Part shown: one piece after another, positions 21,401 through 32,750 of the stretch
How the letters are laid out: every line of letters starts with the position of its first letter
How positions within the stretch are numbered: the stretch's first letter is position 1
From: Castor canadensis
Lineage: Eukaryota; Chordata; Mammalia; Rodentia; Castoridae
DNA length: 64,000 bases
NCBI RefSeq assembly: GCF_047511655.1
Contig: NC_133401.1
Location: 47,573,570 to 47,637,569, forward strand
Direction: 5' to 3'
Program-made: the position numbers and the translations under genes
The notes under the pieces: generated by a model
What the model saw: the letters and a program-made list of their open reading frames with translations, nothing else
Databases searched by the model: none
Told to the model about the DNA's origin: nothing

Positions 21401-22240
21401 ACTTTCTCAATGAAACCCCAGCAGCACAGCAACTAAGAGATAGCATAGATAAATGGGACCTCATAAAACTAAAAAGCTTCTGTTCATCAAAAGAAATGGT
21501 CTCTAAACTGAAGAGAACACCCACAGAGTGGGAGAAAATATTTGCCAGCTACACATCAGACAAAGGACTGATAACCAGAATATATAGGGAACTTAAAAAA
21601 CTAAATTCTCTCAAAACAAATGAACCAATAAAGAAATGGGCAAGTGAACTAAACAGAACTTTCTCAAAAGAAGAAATTCAAATGGCCAAAAAACACATGA
21701 AAAACTGCTCACCATCTCTAGCAATAAAGGAAATGCAAATTAAAACCACACTAAGATTCCACTTCACCCCTGTTAGAATAGCCATCATTAGCCACACCAC
21801 CACCAACAAGTGTTGGCGATGATGCAGGGTAAAAGGAACCCTCTTACACTGTTGGTGGGAATGTAAACTAGTACAACCACTCTGGAAAAAAATCTGGAGG
21901 CTACTTAAAAAGTTAGACATTGATCTACCATTTGATCCAGCAATACCACTCTTGGGGATATACCCAAAAGACTGTGACACAGGTTACTCCAGAGGCACCT
22001 GCACACCCATGTTTATTGGGGCACTATTCACAATAGCCAAGTTATGGAAACAGCCAAGATGCCCCACCACTGACGAATGGATTAAAAAAATGTGGTATCT
22101 ATACACAATGGAATTTTATGCAGCCATGAAGAAGAACAAAATGTTATCATTTAATGGAATTGGAGAACATCATTCTGAGTGAGGTTAGCCTGGCCCAAAA
22201 GACCAAAAATCGTATGTTCTCCCTCATATGCGGACATTAG
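18430..22240 (+). pseudogene. L1 ORF2 remnant (endonuclease and reverse transcriptase), broken
   Basis: The ORF2 span of about 1270 codons is close to the human length. It begins at ATG 18430 and ends at TAG 22238-22240. Lesions seen: TAG at 18553-18555 (CAG in copy A); an extra A in the run near 19585; TAA at 19799-19801; TAA at 20111-20113; a missing base near 20398 in the RT motif that normally reads GTRQGCP; TGA at 21085-21087; TGA at 21820-21822; and an 11-base loss near 22150. Endonuclease residues (GDFNTP, SKIDH, SDH) and the RT catalytic FADD (20521-20532) remain readable in their local frames. The cysteine-rich C-terminal segment is recognisable near 21800-21880. Confidence 0.93.
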
Positions 22241-22617
22241 ATCAAGGGCAAACACAACAAGGGGATTGGACTTTGAGCACATGATGAAAGCGAGAGCACA
22301 CAAGGGAGGTATGAGGAGAGGTAAGACACCTAAAAAACCAGATAGCATGTGTTGCCCTCAATGCAGAGAAACTAAAGCAGATACTTTAAAGCAACTGAGG
22401 CCAATAGGAGAAGGGGACCAGGAACTAGAGAAAAGGTTAGATCAAAAAGAATTAACCTAGAAGGTAACACACACGCACAGGAAATTAATGTGAGTCAACT
22501 CACTGTATAGCTATCCTTATCTCAACTAGCAAAAACCCTTGTTCCTTCGTACTATTGCTTATACTCTCTCTTCAACAAAATTAGAGATAAGGGCAAAATA
22601 GTTTCTGCCAGGTAGTG

Positions 22618-22667
22618 AGGGGGTGGGGGGGAAAGGAGGGCATGGGGGGAGAAGGGAGAAATGACCC
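22618..22667 (+). other. G-rich tract in the L1 3' UTR
   Basis: Several runs of three to seven G (gtgagggggtggggggg, ggaggg, atggggggag, aaggg) could form a G-quadruplex. L1 3' UTRs of other mammals carry a similar polypurine tract. The same tract is seen reversed at 39258-39328 and shorter at 7346-7376. Confidence 0.75.
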
Positions 22668-22698
22668 AAACATTGTATGCACATATGAATAAAAAAAA

Positions 22699-22713
22699 TA
22701 AAAATCAGATGGG
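22699..22713. repeat. Target-site duplication, right copy
   Basis: Exact repeat of 15770-15784 (taaaaatcagatggg). The first one or two bases could also belong to the poly-A tail. Confidence 0.92.
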
Positions 22714-23290
22714 TATGTGATGATATGGATTTTTCTGCAAGATCATTAGGGGTGAAAGAGCAAGATGGAGAACACTTTATATAGCATGTACCCCTGTGTG
22801 CTAAAATATATGTGTGTGTACATTTCATGCATCTTTGTCAGCAAAATGTCATGGAAAATACATACGAAATTATTAATAGCCACAATCTCTGACCTGGGTT
22901 TATGAAGCACAGTCTTTTCAAATTAGCAGAAGTTTTAAAAGGTAATAACATTCAGGGCTAGTGAGGGCCTAACAATAAATATATTTTCATGAATTATTGA
23001 TGAGGACATAAATGAATCCAATCTTTTTAGAGGCCAATTTGACAATGTATATGAAATTTTTTAATGCTTATACCAGGGGTGGTAAAAATGATCAAAGTCC
23101 CATATATACAAATATGAAAATGTCATAATGAAAGCCATTATTTTATACAATATATGCTAATAAAATCTTTTTAAATGCTTGTATCATGTTACCCACCAAT
23201 TCCAAGTTCTTAGAATCCATTCTACCAAAATACTCAGTCACAAAATTATAGAAACCTGGTGATAATATTTGGGCTAATTAAGAAAATCAT
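22714..23290 (+). mobile_element. Ancient L1, right part
   Basis: Continues the fossil L1 from 15769 without gap (gatgatatggatttttctgc) into 3' UTR-like A/T-rich sequence. The right boundary is not clear. Confidence 0.6.
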
Positions 23291-23299
23291 ATGAATAAA

Positions 23300-23936
23300 A
23301 ATGGAGAGCCATGACACAAGGTCTCATGATCCATTTAGATGTGGGATTGAGTGACAGCAAGCAACTGTGGGAATTATGATCCCCAATACATTGTAAGTAT
23401 CATAAATCCTGACCATGTAAAAATAATACTGTAAGTAACAACAGCAACCAGAAAAGATAAAGGGAAGAGAAGAGAAACAATAGGTCACAAGTCTAACCAC
23501 CAGACCTCTCGTAGCAAAGTGAACTAATTCAGTCTGTCACGTGGAAGCATTAAGACAAAAATAAATTTGCTAATCTCTTAATACTTTAATAGGCTCTGTT
23601 GTTTTCTCTTTTGTCTAACTCTATAAGAAGCCCAGAGGAAGTGATTTCTCCTGCCTTAAAGAAATACCTGAAGTTCATCAGCCCTTCGGTTTCTCAGTGC
23701 TGTGATACACAGTGGTATATGTTGCATTCTGCACAGCTCTAAGAGGTACCCTTCACAGTGGCTGTAATATGGATAGGACACCTACAGTTGGGCAGTACCA
23801 ATCTGTACAACTGTCCATGATAGCCGAGCATACTACAGTTCCCTTTTTCTATAATATTCTAGTATAAAGTTCATACTTACCATTAACCATAGCATATACA
23901 AATGACCCCACTGGACAAAGTCCATTTCTTCAGGGC
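23300..23936. other. Unassigned intergenic sequence
   Basis: About 640 bp without a recognisable gene or repeat. Confidence 0.5.
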
Positions 23937-24070
23937 AGTAGTGTAATGCAGTGGTTAGAATGGAGATTTGGAAGTCATGCTGGCTGAGTTCAGCCATTAA
24001 GTAGCTGTGTGTCTTGGGGCAAATGACTTATGTTCTCTACATCCCAATTCCTCACTCATTACAAGGCAGA
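23937..24070 (+). repeat. MIR SINE
   Basis: Characteristic MIR words occur in order: gtaatgcagtggttagaatgg, attaagtagctgtgtgtcttggggcaaatgac and ctcactcattacaagg (diverged from the consensus). Confidence 0.85.
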
Positions 24071-24400
24071 ATTGTAACCCAAGAGGTGAAGATTTAGCAA
24101 CAGGATCCATTCAAGTTGCTTAAGCTGTGTGTCTAAGGTGGGTTGGCAGCCTATAGGTTCAACCTGATTTAAGAACACAAATGAAGTAAAGGACTTTGTG
24201 TCCAGCACTGGTTTGTGATCCTGCAATGGTGGCTTATTTGATCATAATTCCCACCCCAGAGATTTGCTTTTGTTCTAATTTCCCATGGTTCATAGTTGTA
24301 ATATCAAGCTTTGGCATGAAGCTTTTAAATGTCAACCAAAAAGACAAATAGAAAAAATCTTGCATTTTTCTTTTCTAAAAATAAAAAGCATATTTAAGGG

Positions 24401-24653
24401 GCAGGCATTGTAGCTTACAACTGTAATCCTGGCCACTCAGGAGCTGGAAGTAGGAGGATCATGGTTCAAAGCCAGTCTGGGCAAAGTTAGCAAGACCTTA
24501 TCTGAAAAACAAACTAAAGATAGGAAAAGGGTTGGGAGGGAGGCAGACCGAGCTGGGGTATGGCTCAAGAGTTTGAGCTCTTGCCTAATGAGTACAAACG
24601 CCAGTATGCCAAAACAAACAAACAAACAACAAAAACCACCAAAAAGGAAACAA
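24401..24653 (+). repeat. B1-ID composite SINE, diverged
   Basis: The left half reads ggcaggcattgtagcttac and gtaatcctggccactcagg. The right half reads agctggggtatggctcaag and ends in a (caaa)n tail. There is extra sequence between the halves. Confidence 0.85.
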
Positions 24654-24734
24654 AAACATACATAAAACCATATGTTAAAGATTGTATGTAGAAGCTACTT
24701 CAGTACCATTATTCAGTAATTGTTTATTAAGTTA

Positions 24735-24910
24735 AAATTTCCAACCTTTGTTCTCAACACAAAGAAATGATGTATGTCTGAGGTGACAGATGTACCAAGT
24801 ACTCTGATCTGATCACTACAAATTGTACACATCTACTGAAAAGTCACATTGTACCCCATAAATCTATACAATTACTATGTGCCAAATTCTTTAACACTTG
24901 TGAGTTATTC
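24735..24910 (+). mobile_element. Old L1 3' UTR fragment
   Basis: The run gaggtgacagatgtaccaag, gatctgatcactacaaattg then cattgtaccccataaat resembles the 3' ends of old mammalian L1 families. Confidence 0.65.
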
Positions 24911-25049
24911 TGAAAAGCTTAGTGCTACTGGCCTGTTGGGGCCCATCTGAAATTCTGACAGCCAGCTGGGTGTGTCACACCTGGGGATTTACCCTCTGTG
25001 GATATAGCTTCTTTACTGTTACCCAGAAAAAAGTGAGGAGCATGAACAA

Positions 25050-25292
25050 TAGATTGGAGACACAGTCGTCACCAATCTGCAAAGTGTGTTCCATGCCATC
25101 ATTTACTGTTTACACCAGGGATGCAAGTTTACTGTGTTCTCAGAGTATCAACCCTTTAAGGAAGACAATGTCACAGTGCCATCAAAATTCAGCATCTTCC
25201 CACCTGAAATTCAAATAAGACTCCCAAAGCTAACCCCCCTGGATGTTTTCAAAGTCTTGATGGGCAGTGGGTCCTCCCAGATCACACATACA
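25050..25292 (+). other. Unassigned open stretch of about 80 codons
   Basis: After an in-frame TAG at about 25047 the frame is open to a TGA at about 25290, with a protein-like composition (for example FTVFSEYQPFKED and IRLPKLTPLDVFKVL). There is no ATG near its start. I do not recognise it. It could be a fragment of a processed pseudogene or an exon, or chance. Confidence 0.2.
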
Positions 25293-25730
25293 TGACTACA
25301 CAGGAGCTGACGCACTGTCCTGCTCTCCCTGCAGGCTAAGCCTCTGGCCCAGGGCTCACTAGAAGCTTCTCCCTATAGCATCTGACCTGGCCAGTCATCA
25401 GCCTGGTGTCTGCTGCCCAGCCATGGGCCAAAGGGCTCAGGGATTTGCACATTTGTGTAGTGTGTCTTGAAACATGTTTTCAAAGAAAAAAAACCCACAC
25501 ATAATTCATAAGGCTAAGACCTGTTCCCTTGTCCTACCATTTCCTGGGGACTCACTTTGTATGTCTACACCTGTGTATTTCTCATCAGTTTGTTGAGGTT
25601 ACAACAAGATCCCAGCACTATCTCATTGTTCTTTTTGAGGGTTTAACATTTAGAAATATATTGTATTTTAATAGCTATAATATTCATATGATTTACAATT
25701 AAAAACTCATGAAACAATATGTATATATAC

Positions 25731-25733
25731 ACA

Positions 25734-25776
<43 letters not shown>
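25731..25776. repeat. (TC)n(TA)n microsatellite
   Basis: A run of TC dinucleotides is followed directly by TA dinucleotides. Confidence 0.95.
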
Positions 25777-25876
25777 GATTTTTTAACAACTCACATAAGT
25801 ACACTATGTACAAAATTCTACTTTGTGTTTTTGTATTTGACATTGTATATACACACTTTACGAAAAAATGAACTAA

Positions 25877-25992
25877 AGCCAGGTGGGGAGGTACATGCCT
25901 GTAATCCCTAGCACTAGGGAGGCTGAGGGAAGAGGATCATGAGCTTGAGGTCAGCTTGGGCTACAAAGCAACACTCTATCTTAAAAAAAAAA
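25877..25992 (+). repeat. B1 SINE
   Basis: B1 words in order: agccaggtggggaggtacatgc, gtaatccctagcactaggg and ggtcagcttgggctacaaag, then a poly-A tail. Confidence 0.9.
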
Positions 25993-28129
25993 TAGTCTAT
26001 CTGCTGTCTGGGAAGGTTACCTGCTTCACTTGTAACAGCTTGGGAACTAAGGAGGGAAAATCTGTCTGCCAACCATGGCGATGAGAGCAAGCAGCTCTCT
26101 CAGCCACATCACCCTTATAAGAACACCATGCTAGCACTGGGCGCCTAGGAGGTCATAACAGCTATTTGCCGATTGCTAGATAATCTAGATAATCAAAAGT
26201 TGGAGCAACTACATGAAGACTAGGCTGGCTGCAGAACCAGTGAGGGCTGATGGTTTAGGATCCATGGAAAGCTATTTGTGATGCCGCAGATGTGTCAGTA
26301 CCTTTTCCTTGAGCCCAGAGTTCTCCACACACATGCAGCAGCCTGGGGCAGACATAACCTAGGGGTGGGGCTGCAAACCAGGGCCCAGGGAAGCAAGATC
26401 ATGGAAGGAGCATGGAGTACCAGGACTGATGGGCAAGGGTGAGGCTAGGGACTATAGGTGAGGCTCCAAGGGCTAAAATGTCAAGAAGGGTACGAAGTAG
26501 GGGAGGAGCAGCAGAGTGGGCTCAGGAGACAGAGTAGCAACCTGTGCAGGTAGCTGAATGATTCGTCTCTTTTGGCTATGCATCTGGGAAAGAGGTTAGC
26601 CAGCTTCCCTAAGAGCGCTGGGCCACTTGACAGGTAGCATGGTCCTTCAACACCGTTCGCTTAGCAAACCATACTTCAAGATATAACTGCTTCCTAGGTA
26701 TGTTGTTCAAGCCCTCCCAAGACTCTCCCTTGATTCCATCCATTGAACAGCCATCCAAGAAAATCAGTCTTGTAACTTTACAGTTATTCTACACACTAGG
26801 ATTAAGAACTCACTGGGGTATTTTGCATACTCTTGAATAAGACAGATGGAAACACCCCCCCAAAAATACTTTGATACAAAGGATGTTAGAAGCTACAGAT
26901 AATTTTTACATGGGGTCAGTTGAAAAGTGATTGGCATTTTCTTTCCAGATATAAAAGGAAGTTCTTCAGACTAAATTCATTATTGGGCCCTCACAATCAG
27001 ATCGAAACCTCAGGTAGTCCATATTTAAGCCAAGACTGCTGTCACCAAGCCTGGAGACATGGCATAAGGTGTGGAATCCTCTGGCAAAGCATTTCTCATC
27101 AATGTTCCCTTCCTGGGAGTTTTGCTGATGACTCCATTTTTAGCTTGTCTTGTGGAAGGCATAAATATGAAGCTGTGTCAACAGGACCATCACAGTGAAA
27201 ATGACAATAAGGAGGCCCCCAAAGAAAGGGTAAACTAATTGTGATAGTATCAACGTCAATGTATTTCATTGAAGTCCAGTTCTTTGAAAGTTGGTAATCT
27301 GAGCAGGACTACAACAAATAGCTCAGTAATATGGTATGGTTAATCAGAACACACCAATTCCCAGCAGGCCAAACAAATAAGATCTTACCAAATCTGGCCA
27401 CGCAGTACTACGTCATGATGGCCAAACATAGAGCACTAAGTGCGCCCCTAAGCCACACTTTAAAAATGAGTCTTATATTTATAGTTTGTAAATTTAGCAG
27501 TGTCTCTTACTGTGACAAACTGTTGCAACATGAGGCCAAGCAAGAGTAAACCAAACTCTTGTGAAGTCTTGTTCCAGGGGGACAAAGGTTAAACCTTATT
27601 ATAGACCAACTGAGTTTTCACAAACTACGTCAAAAGTCCTTATATTTAGAAAATGTTCTCTGGTCACCAGGTGCATAGCCACCCTCTCAATCTGTCACCA
27701 CTGGTAGTCACCTGAGAATCTGGCAAGGAGAAGCCCATAGCTTTGTGTGGTCTCCATAGGCCCACAGACCTTGGATCTATGGTTCTGCTTTTTGACTCCC
27801 TGCCCCTTTCCTGACAACCGCCCCCCAATCCATGAGTACTCCCATTCCTCTGCCCAAAAGTGTCTACTCCTGGACGTCACTGAAACATCTCTGAGAACTT
27901 ATCCACATGCTAAAAGGTGAGTCTATTTACATGTATTTCAAAGATACATTTCTTTCCTCTTCATTCTTCTACATCTACCCACCACTACCTGACCAAATTT
28001 TGTGCATTAGAAAAATGAAAGAATTTGCAGATTAAGTCAACCATAGAGAGGAGTGAGTATGGGGATGTGGCAGAGGACAAAAACCAAATATCTCACTGTC
28101 ACTGTCACCATCATCCAAAAGAAGAGAAG
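25993..28129. other. Unassigned intergenic sequence
   Basis: About 2.1 kb. Short open frames such as 26920-27198 show no domain. No gene or clear repeat is seen. Confidence 0.5.
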
Positions 28130-28149
28130 CTAACATTGATAGTTCTGGG

Positions 28150-28355
28150 GCCTGTGCCAGACTCGTTGTGGAATCTCCTCACTGAATCCTAAGAAGGAGA
28201 AGCTATTATGGTACTGTAGGACAGATGAGGAAACTGATGTTTGGGGAGACTGACTGACTTGTCCAAGAGCACACATCTGGGAAGCATTGGAGAAGGGCTT
28301 CCAATCCAGGTCTGTCTCACTCCAGAACTTCAGTTCTTAACTACTAAACATTTCT
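28150..28355 (-). repeat. MIR SINE
   Basis: The plus strand shows the reversed MIR core: gacagatgaggaaactgatg, gacttgtccaagagcacac, then a motif for the cccaggtctgtctcactcc end. Confidence 0.85.
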
Positions 28356-28590
28356 GCCGCTCATTGTGCTGGTCAAACTTGGGCAAAGACCACTTTCGTC
28401 CCTCCTGAGTGAAGTCCCATAGCACAGTAGGATTTCCCTCTGCTAGTGCAGTAACTGATGCATGGCTGTATATAAATCACACTTTTGAAAATCAAATCCT
28501 ATTCTAAATTCACCAGGGGAGCATGCTTCATTTCTTCACAGAAAGAAAACAAAATGATTGCAACAGTAAATCTACTTTTCAAGCTTAGAT

Positions 28591-28606
28591 TTATATATAT
28601 ATATAT
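28591..28606. repeat. Short (TA)n run
   Basis: About eight TA dinucleotides. Confidence 0.85.
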
Positions 28607-28609
28607 TTA

Positions 28610-29540
28610 TGCAGTAGGTAATTGACCCAGACAGAAGAGGAAGAGGAAGAAAAAGCCCACATTCCCAACCACCAAGCCAGGAATTATTGGCCAGAGGATA
28701 GGATGGCAGAAACCAATGGTCCTCTTGGAAGAGAAAGAGGAAAGCAGAAATGCATAAAAGGAGACTTGCACGGATGGTTAATTAATTCCTCACCCCCAGC
28801 AACCAAATGAAGGTAACAATGCTATGAGTCAGATACCCCTGTGAAGCTATTTGAGACCCTCTGAGGAAAACAGCAGTCATTAAATATCCTCACACTACGT
28901 GTCATGTGGCTTCTCCTGCAGATTAAGCCAGTGGTTGTAGCTAGGATGTTGCCATAACCCCATTAGCACTGTGACAAATCTGGAAGGAAGGGCCTTTGGT
29001 CCTGGTATTGCTACTGGCAGACTGGCTTCACCTGTCGGCACCATCAGGGATTGGCTCAGATGGTCAAGGTTATGTTCTTCCCAGGAGGCACATGTCCAGT
29101 GAGTGACAGAAGGTGGATGAATACAAAGGCCCAGTTACACTAGCACAGCCTAGGACATCTCCAACAGGCCTTTTATGGGCCAGAGCTCCCATGGGCCTGC
29201 AGGACGTCTTAGCTCCCAGGGACAACTGCTAATAAGCATACTTACCACTAAATTCCATCTCAGAACCTACCCTTCAGAGAACCCAGCCTGCAACAAGGAT
29301 CTGCACAAACCATTGTATTCACAGGAAAGACCTTCATTCACTGTGTGTAGAATCTAGGAAGTCAGACTACACTGAGAATTTACCCCTGGACTTGCTGTCA
29401 TAGCATCAATACTAGCAAGAATGGCAGCTTCCTACTATCTCCATAAGGTGCAAATCCATACAATTAATTTATCAGCTCATCTTTTTCTTTTATGGAAAAC
29501 TCACCTGTGGTAATTTGGATCTACCTTTCCTTCACTGTAG
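28610..29540. other. Unassigned sequence, possibly old LTR-derived
   Basis: About 930 bp. The words cagagaacccagcctgcaac near 29276-29296 recall the tail of some old LTRs, but I cannot place the rest. No gene is seen. Confidence 0.3.
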
Positions 29541-29544
29541 ATGT

Positions 29545-29975
29545 AATAGATTATAAAGATGACTGCAATATACCAACTCCCTATCTCTATGTCTTTTGCA
29601 ATGTAACTTTGTAGCACGTTCTGTCAAGAGTTAGGTTGGCCTAACTCTGGGCTGACCTTGTGACTGGGCCTGTAGAAGGAGGTGGAACTGATGTGGTACC
29701 AGTTCAAATGTAGGCCTAGCAGAAGGCTTGGACACTTCTGCTCATTGTCTAGGGTCCCTGCTCAGTCACTCAGTGAGAAAGCCTAGGCCAGCCTGCCAAA
29801 TGGTGAGGTGACCACAAGGGGCCACCATAGCCAACCACATCAAGACCACTGTGTTTCCTAGCAACCCAGCATATGTACAGCTGAGCCTGGCCAAGACCAG
29901 AAGAACTGCCCTGCTAAACTCAGGCCTAATGGCTAGTCCCCAAAATTGTACCTCCATGAACTGCTGTTGTTCTAA
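29545..29975 (+). mobile_element. Ancient MLT1-like LTR fragment
   Basis: The order of words (a long 5' part with ggctgaccttgtgactgg, then acagctgagcctggccaag and accagaagaactgccctgct) follows the MaLR-type LTR layout as I remember it. The end is worn and the boundaries approximate. Confidence 0.5.
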
Positions 29976-30059
29976 AGCACAAGTTTTACTATGCAGCAAA
30001 ATCTGTCTGATAAGGTCGTTCCACTCCTGTCAACCATTTCCCAATTTCCAAATCAACGA

Positions 30060-31730
30060 TATGGAATAGATAGAAAGCAATACAGAAAAATTCTGTCTAG
30101 GTAAACTTGAAACATCTTTAATAATAGCTCAAGAAAAGACTGAATATTCTAAGAAATGAACTTCTAAGCAAATCCATAGAATATGCTCAAGTGGGAAATT
30201 TGAGGACCAAGACTTTGAGAACTCCTACACGCTATACTGTCTAATGTTTCAAGTCCAGTGAACACAAAAGTTGGGGGAAATCTAGGAGATATCCTTAAGG
30301 AATCTTTAGGAATATCTGTGAATTATAATCAGTGATGAAAGGAAGAAAAACATTTATTCTGCTAACGGAATAAATAATCTTTCATAGGTTTTGAAAAGAA
30401 CATTCCAGATAGAGCTTGACATTGTATTAGCTATTCTATGTCTGGTGCTGAAAGTTTGCTGGCACTGTAGCTTTTTCCTAGAAGAGTCACCCTGGGCCCT
30501 GGTCCAGGTCCGGACATAAACCTGGTTCCATTGCTACTGTTGTGATCCATCCAGATAATTTTGCCCAGTGCAGCTGCTTCCACCTGCCACACTGATGCAT
30601 AGCTAAGAGGGCATTCCTTTGATGTAGTGCCTGGTGGTTTGCTGAGTCATAGTCAGACATCAGAATCAATCTCTTTCCCCTCAGTTACCGAAGCAAAATT
30701 CCCTATAAATTCAACATCAATCCATGAAAGACCTTTGACTTTTTGACACCTTTTATTTTTTTTTTCAACTTAGGTGATTTAGAATGTGTCAGCATTAGTT
30801 AGATCACTTCCTGCTACCCAGCAGCGGGAAGAAGCAGCTGGAAGGAAGGAGTTTTGCCTGTCTCTGAGAGGGACATTCATCTTTGACTCATGGTGTGGAT
30901 ACTCAGAACCTTCTATGTATAGCTGGCCCTGGGCAGGTGTACATAATGAGGGAGTGTGAGCTGGCAGGGTATGCAGAAGGACTTGTTAGCAAGTCCTATT
31001 AGAGCTTCAAATATGGCCTTGACCTCTCAATAACCCACAAATTTGCATGAGTCCATGTGTCCGGTCAAAATGTCACTGCTACAATAGGGTTTTCTCTCAG
31101 AGAAGGATGAAGACATGAATGACAGTGGCCTTACATTCAACAGTGTCCAGAATGCTAGGAAGAACTGAAACATCTTATTTCTCTTCTAAACAAACTCCTT
31201 TTTGTAGGTGTTTTCTACTCCATCTGGCTAAAGCACACATGCACACTTACAAATGCAGTGTTGTAGGTGGGTCAGGGGGTGAAGGTGTGATCAGGCTTTA
31301 TGTAGAGGTAAAATTTGATCAAGATAAAGATCAAGTGTGGTCTTCAAGAAGAAAGACACCCTGGCCTGTGGTGCAGGTATGTGTGTATATGGGACAAGAA
31401 TGCCACTGCCTTCCCTGCAGTCTGACGCAATGATAGAGAACTCAGGCATGCGTACTCCTGACTCACCCTGCATGTGACCCCTCCAGAAATGGACAGGCAA
31501 GCATCTAATGAGCCCATAAAAACATGCCTGTTAACTAATGGACATTGTCAGATGATAGTCAATGATAATTTTATGCTTTTCTCAGCATTGTTTGTTGCAT
31601 ATTTAAAAACAAGACATACAGTGTCTCTAGTTATACCTTTTGGGGCTAATAAGTAGGGACAGTGCTTATGAGATTTTTTAAGTTTCTGGATTTTTTAAAT
31701 TATTCTTTCTTAGTCTCTCTCCCTGTCTTT
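30060..31730. other. Unassigned intergenic sequence
   Basis: About 1.7 kb. Short frames (30487-30669, 31119-31433) show no domain. No gene is seen. Confidence 0.5.
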
Positions 31731-31732
31731 TT

Positions 31733-31810
31733 TTTTTTCAATTTTAATGAGTTTCATTATTCTGTTTTAATACATGTATATAAAGTACTTTGATGAGAAT
31801 CACCCCTCAA
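31733..31810 (-). mobile_element. L1 3' UTR fragment, older lineage
   Basis: The plus strand (aatgagtttcattattctg then ttttaatacatgta) is the reverse of the 3' UTR words at 62180-62225 (aatagaataatgaaactcatt). It is therefore a small copy of that older L1 type. Confidence 0.65.
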
Positions 31811-32139
31811 CACCCTCTCTGTCACCTATTCATTCAAGACTAGTAAAGTCAGTCTCCCACGCAAATAACCAGTAAGCTGTAATCACTAAGAGAAGCATAA
31901 GAACTCTATGGTATAGACTGGAGTATTGCAAAGACTTTGAGGACAAGTGTTAACTATAGCAATATTTTACTAAAAATAGTAAAAATGTCTAAGACTGTTG
32001 ATGTAATTCTGGAAAAAGCTAAAGTGAGTGTATCAAGTTCACAGAATGTCTAGTCATGTGTGTGCATGCCCACACATGCGTCTGTGCACATACACGCATA
32101 CCTGTCATGTATGTCTCTCTGTGTGTGTACACGTGTATA

Positions 32140-32141
<2 letters not shown>
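31811..32141. other. Unassigned intergenic sequence
   Basis: About 330 bp with no gene or repeat recognised. Confidence 0.5.

Positions 32142-32179
<38 letters not shown>
32142..32179. repeat. (TG)n microsatellite
   Basis: About 19 TG dinucleotides without interruption. Confidence 0.96.
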
Positions 32180-32181
<2 letters not shown>

Positions 32182-32526
32182 GCAGCAACTGCTGGAGCCA
32201 CCACCTCTTTCCTTTACTGGCTGGGTTGCCAGCTGGTCAGGTACCTGACTACAGAGTGCCTCATCAGTATGTAATTACAGCGATCATGTTTAAAGACATT
32301 GTTCTCATAATCACGAAAAGCCAATGCTAACAATAACAATATATTCATGCTAAGTTACTTACTGTAACTACTGTCGTGTTTGCCTCATTTAAACATTATT
32401 TTTAAAAAGTTGAAAATTAGCAACCACTTCTCTGTTTCCAGATAGTAGAAAGCCCTCAGTCAAGCTTAAGATATATGTGAAACTCTTTATTACTATGACA
32501 AATGTATCAAAACTAGTCTGACATCA

Positions 32527-32750
32527 GCTGGGCACCAGTGACTCACACCTGTAATCCTAGTTACTTGTGAGGCAGAGATCAGGAGGATTGAGGTTTGAGG
32601 CCAGCCGGGCAAATAGTTTGCAAGACCTTATCTCAAAAATACCCAACACAAAACAAGGCTGGCAGAGTGGCTCAAGTGGTAGAGCTCCTGCCTAGCCAGT
32701 GTGAAGCCCTGAGTTCAAACCCTAGTACCACCACCAAAAAAAAAATAAAA
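32527..32750 (+). repeat. B1-ID composite SINE
   Basis: The left half is gctgggcaccagtgactcac and gtaatcctagttacttgtg. The right half is ggctggcagagtggctcaag with a full-length ID body (tagagctcctgcctagcc) and an A-rich tail. It shows the complete form of the right half that is shortened at 15060 and 55690. Confidence 0.93.

Larger units (their letters stand above)
15785..22698 (+). mobile_element. Full-length L1 (copy B), mutated
   Basis: A complete L1 of about 6.9 kb. The order is tandem 5' monomers (15847-16003), the rest of the 5' UTR to 17187, ORF1 remnant 17188-18379, ORF2 remnant 18430-22240, a 3' UTR with a G-rich tract, and an A-rich tail. It is bounded by an exact 15-bp duplication and lies inside an older L1 on the same strand. 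Both ORFs carry several frameshifts or stops, so it is dead as it stands. Confidence 0.95.

Noticed and set aside
32028..32330. 100-codon frame across the (TG)n run
   Set aside because: Its length comes from the microsatellite (Cys-Val repeat). The rest has no domain.
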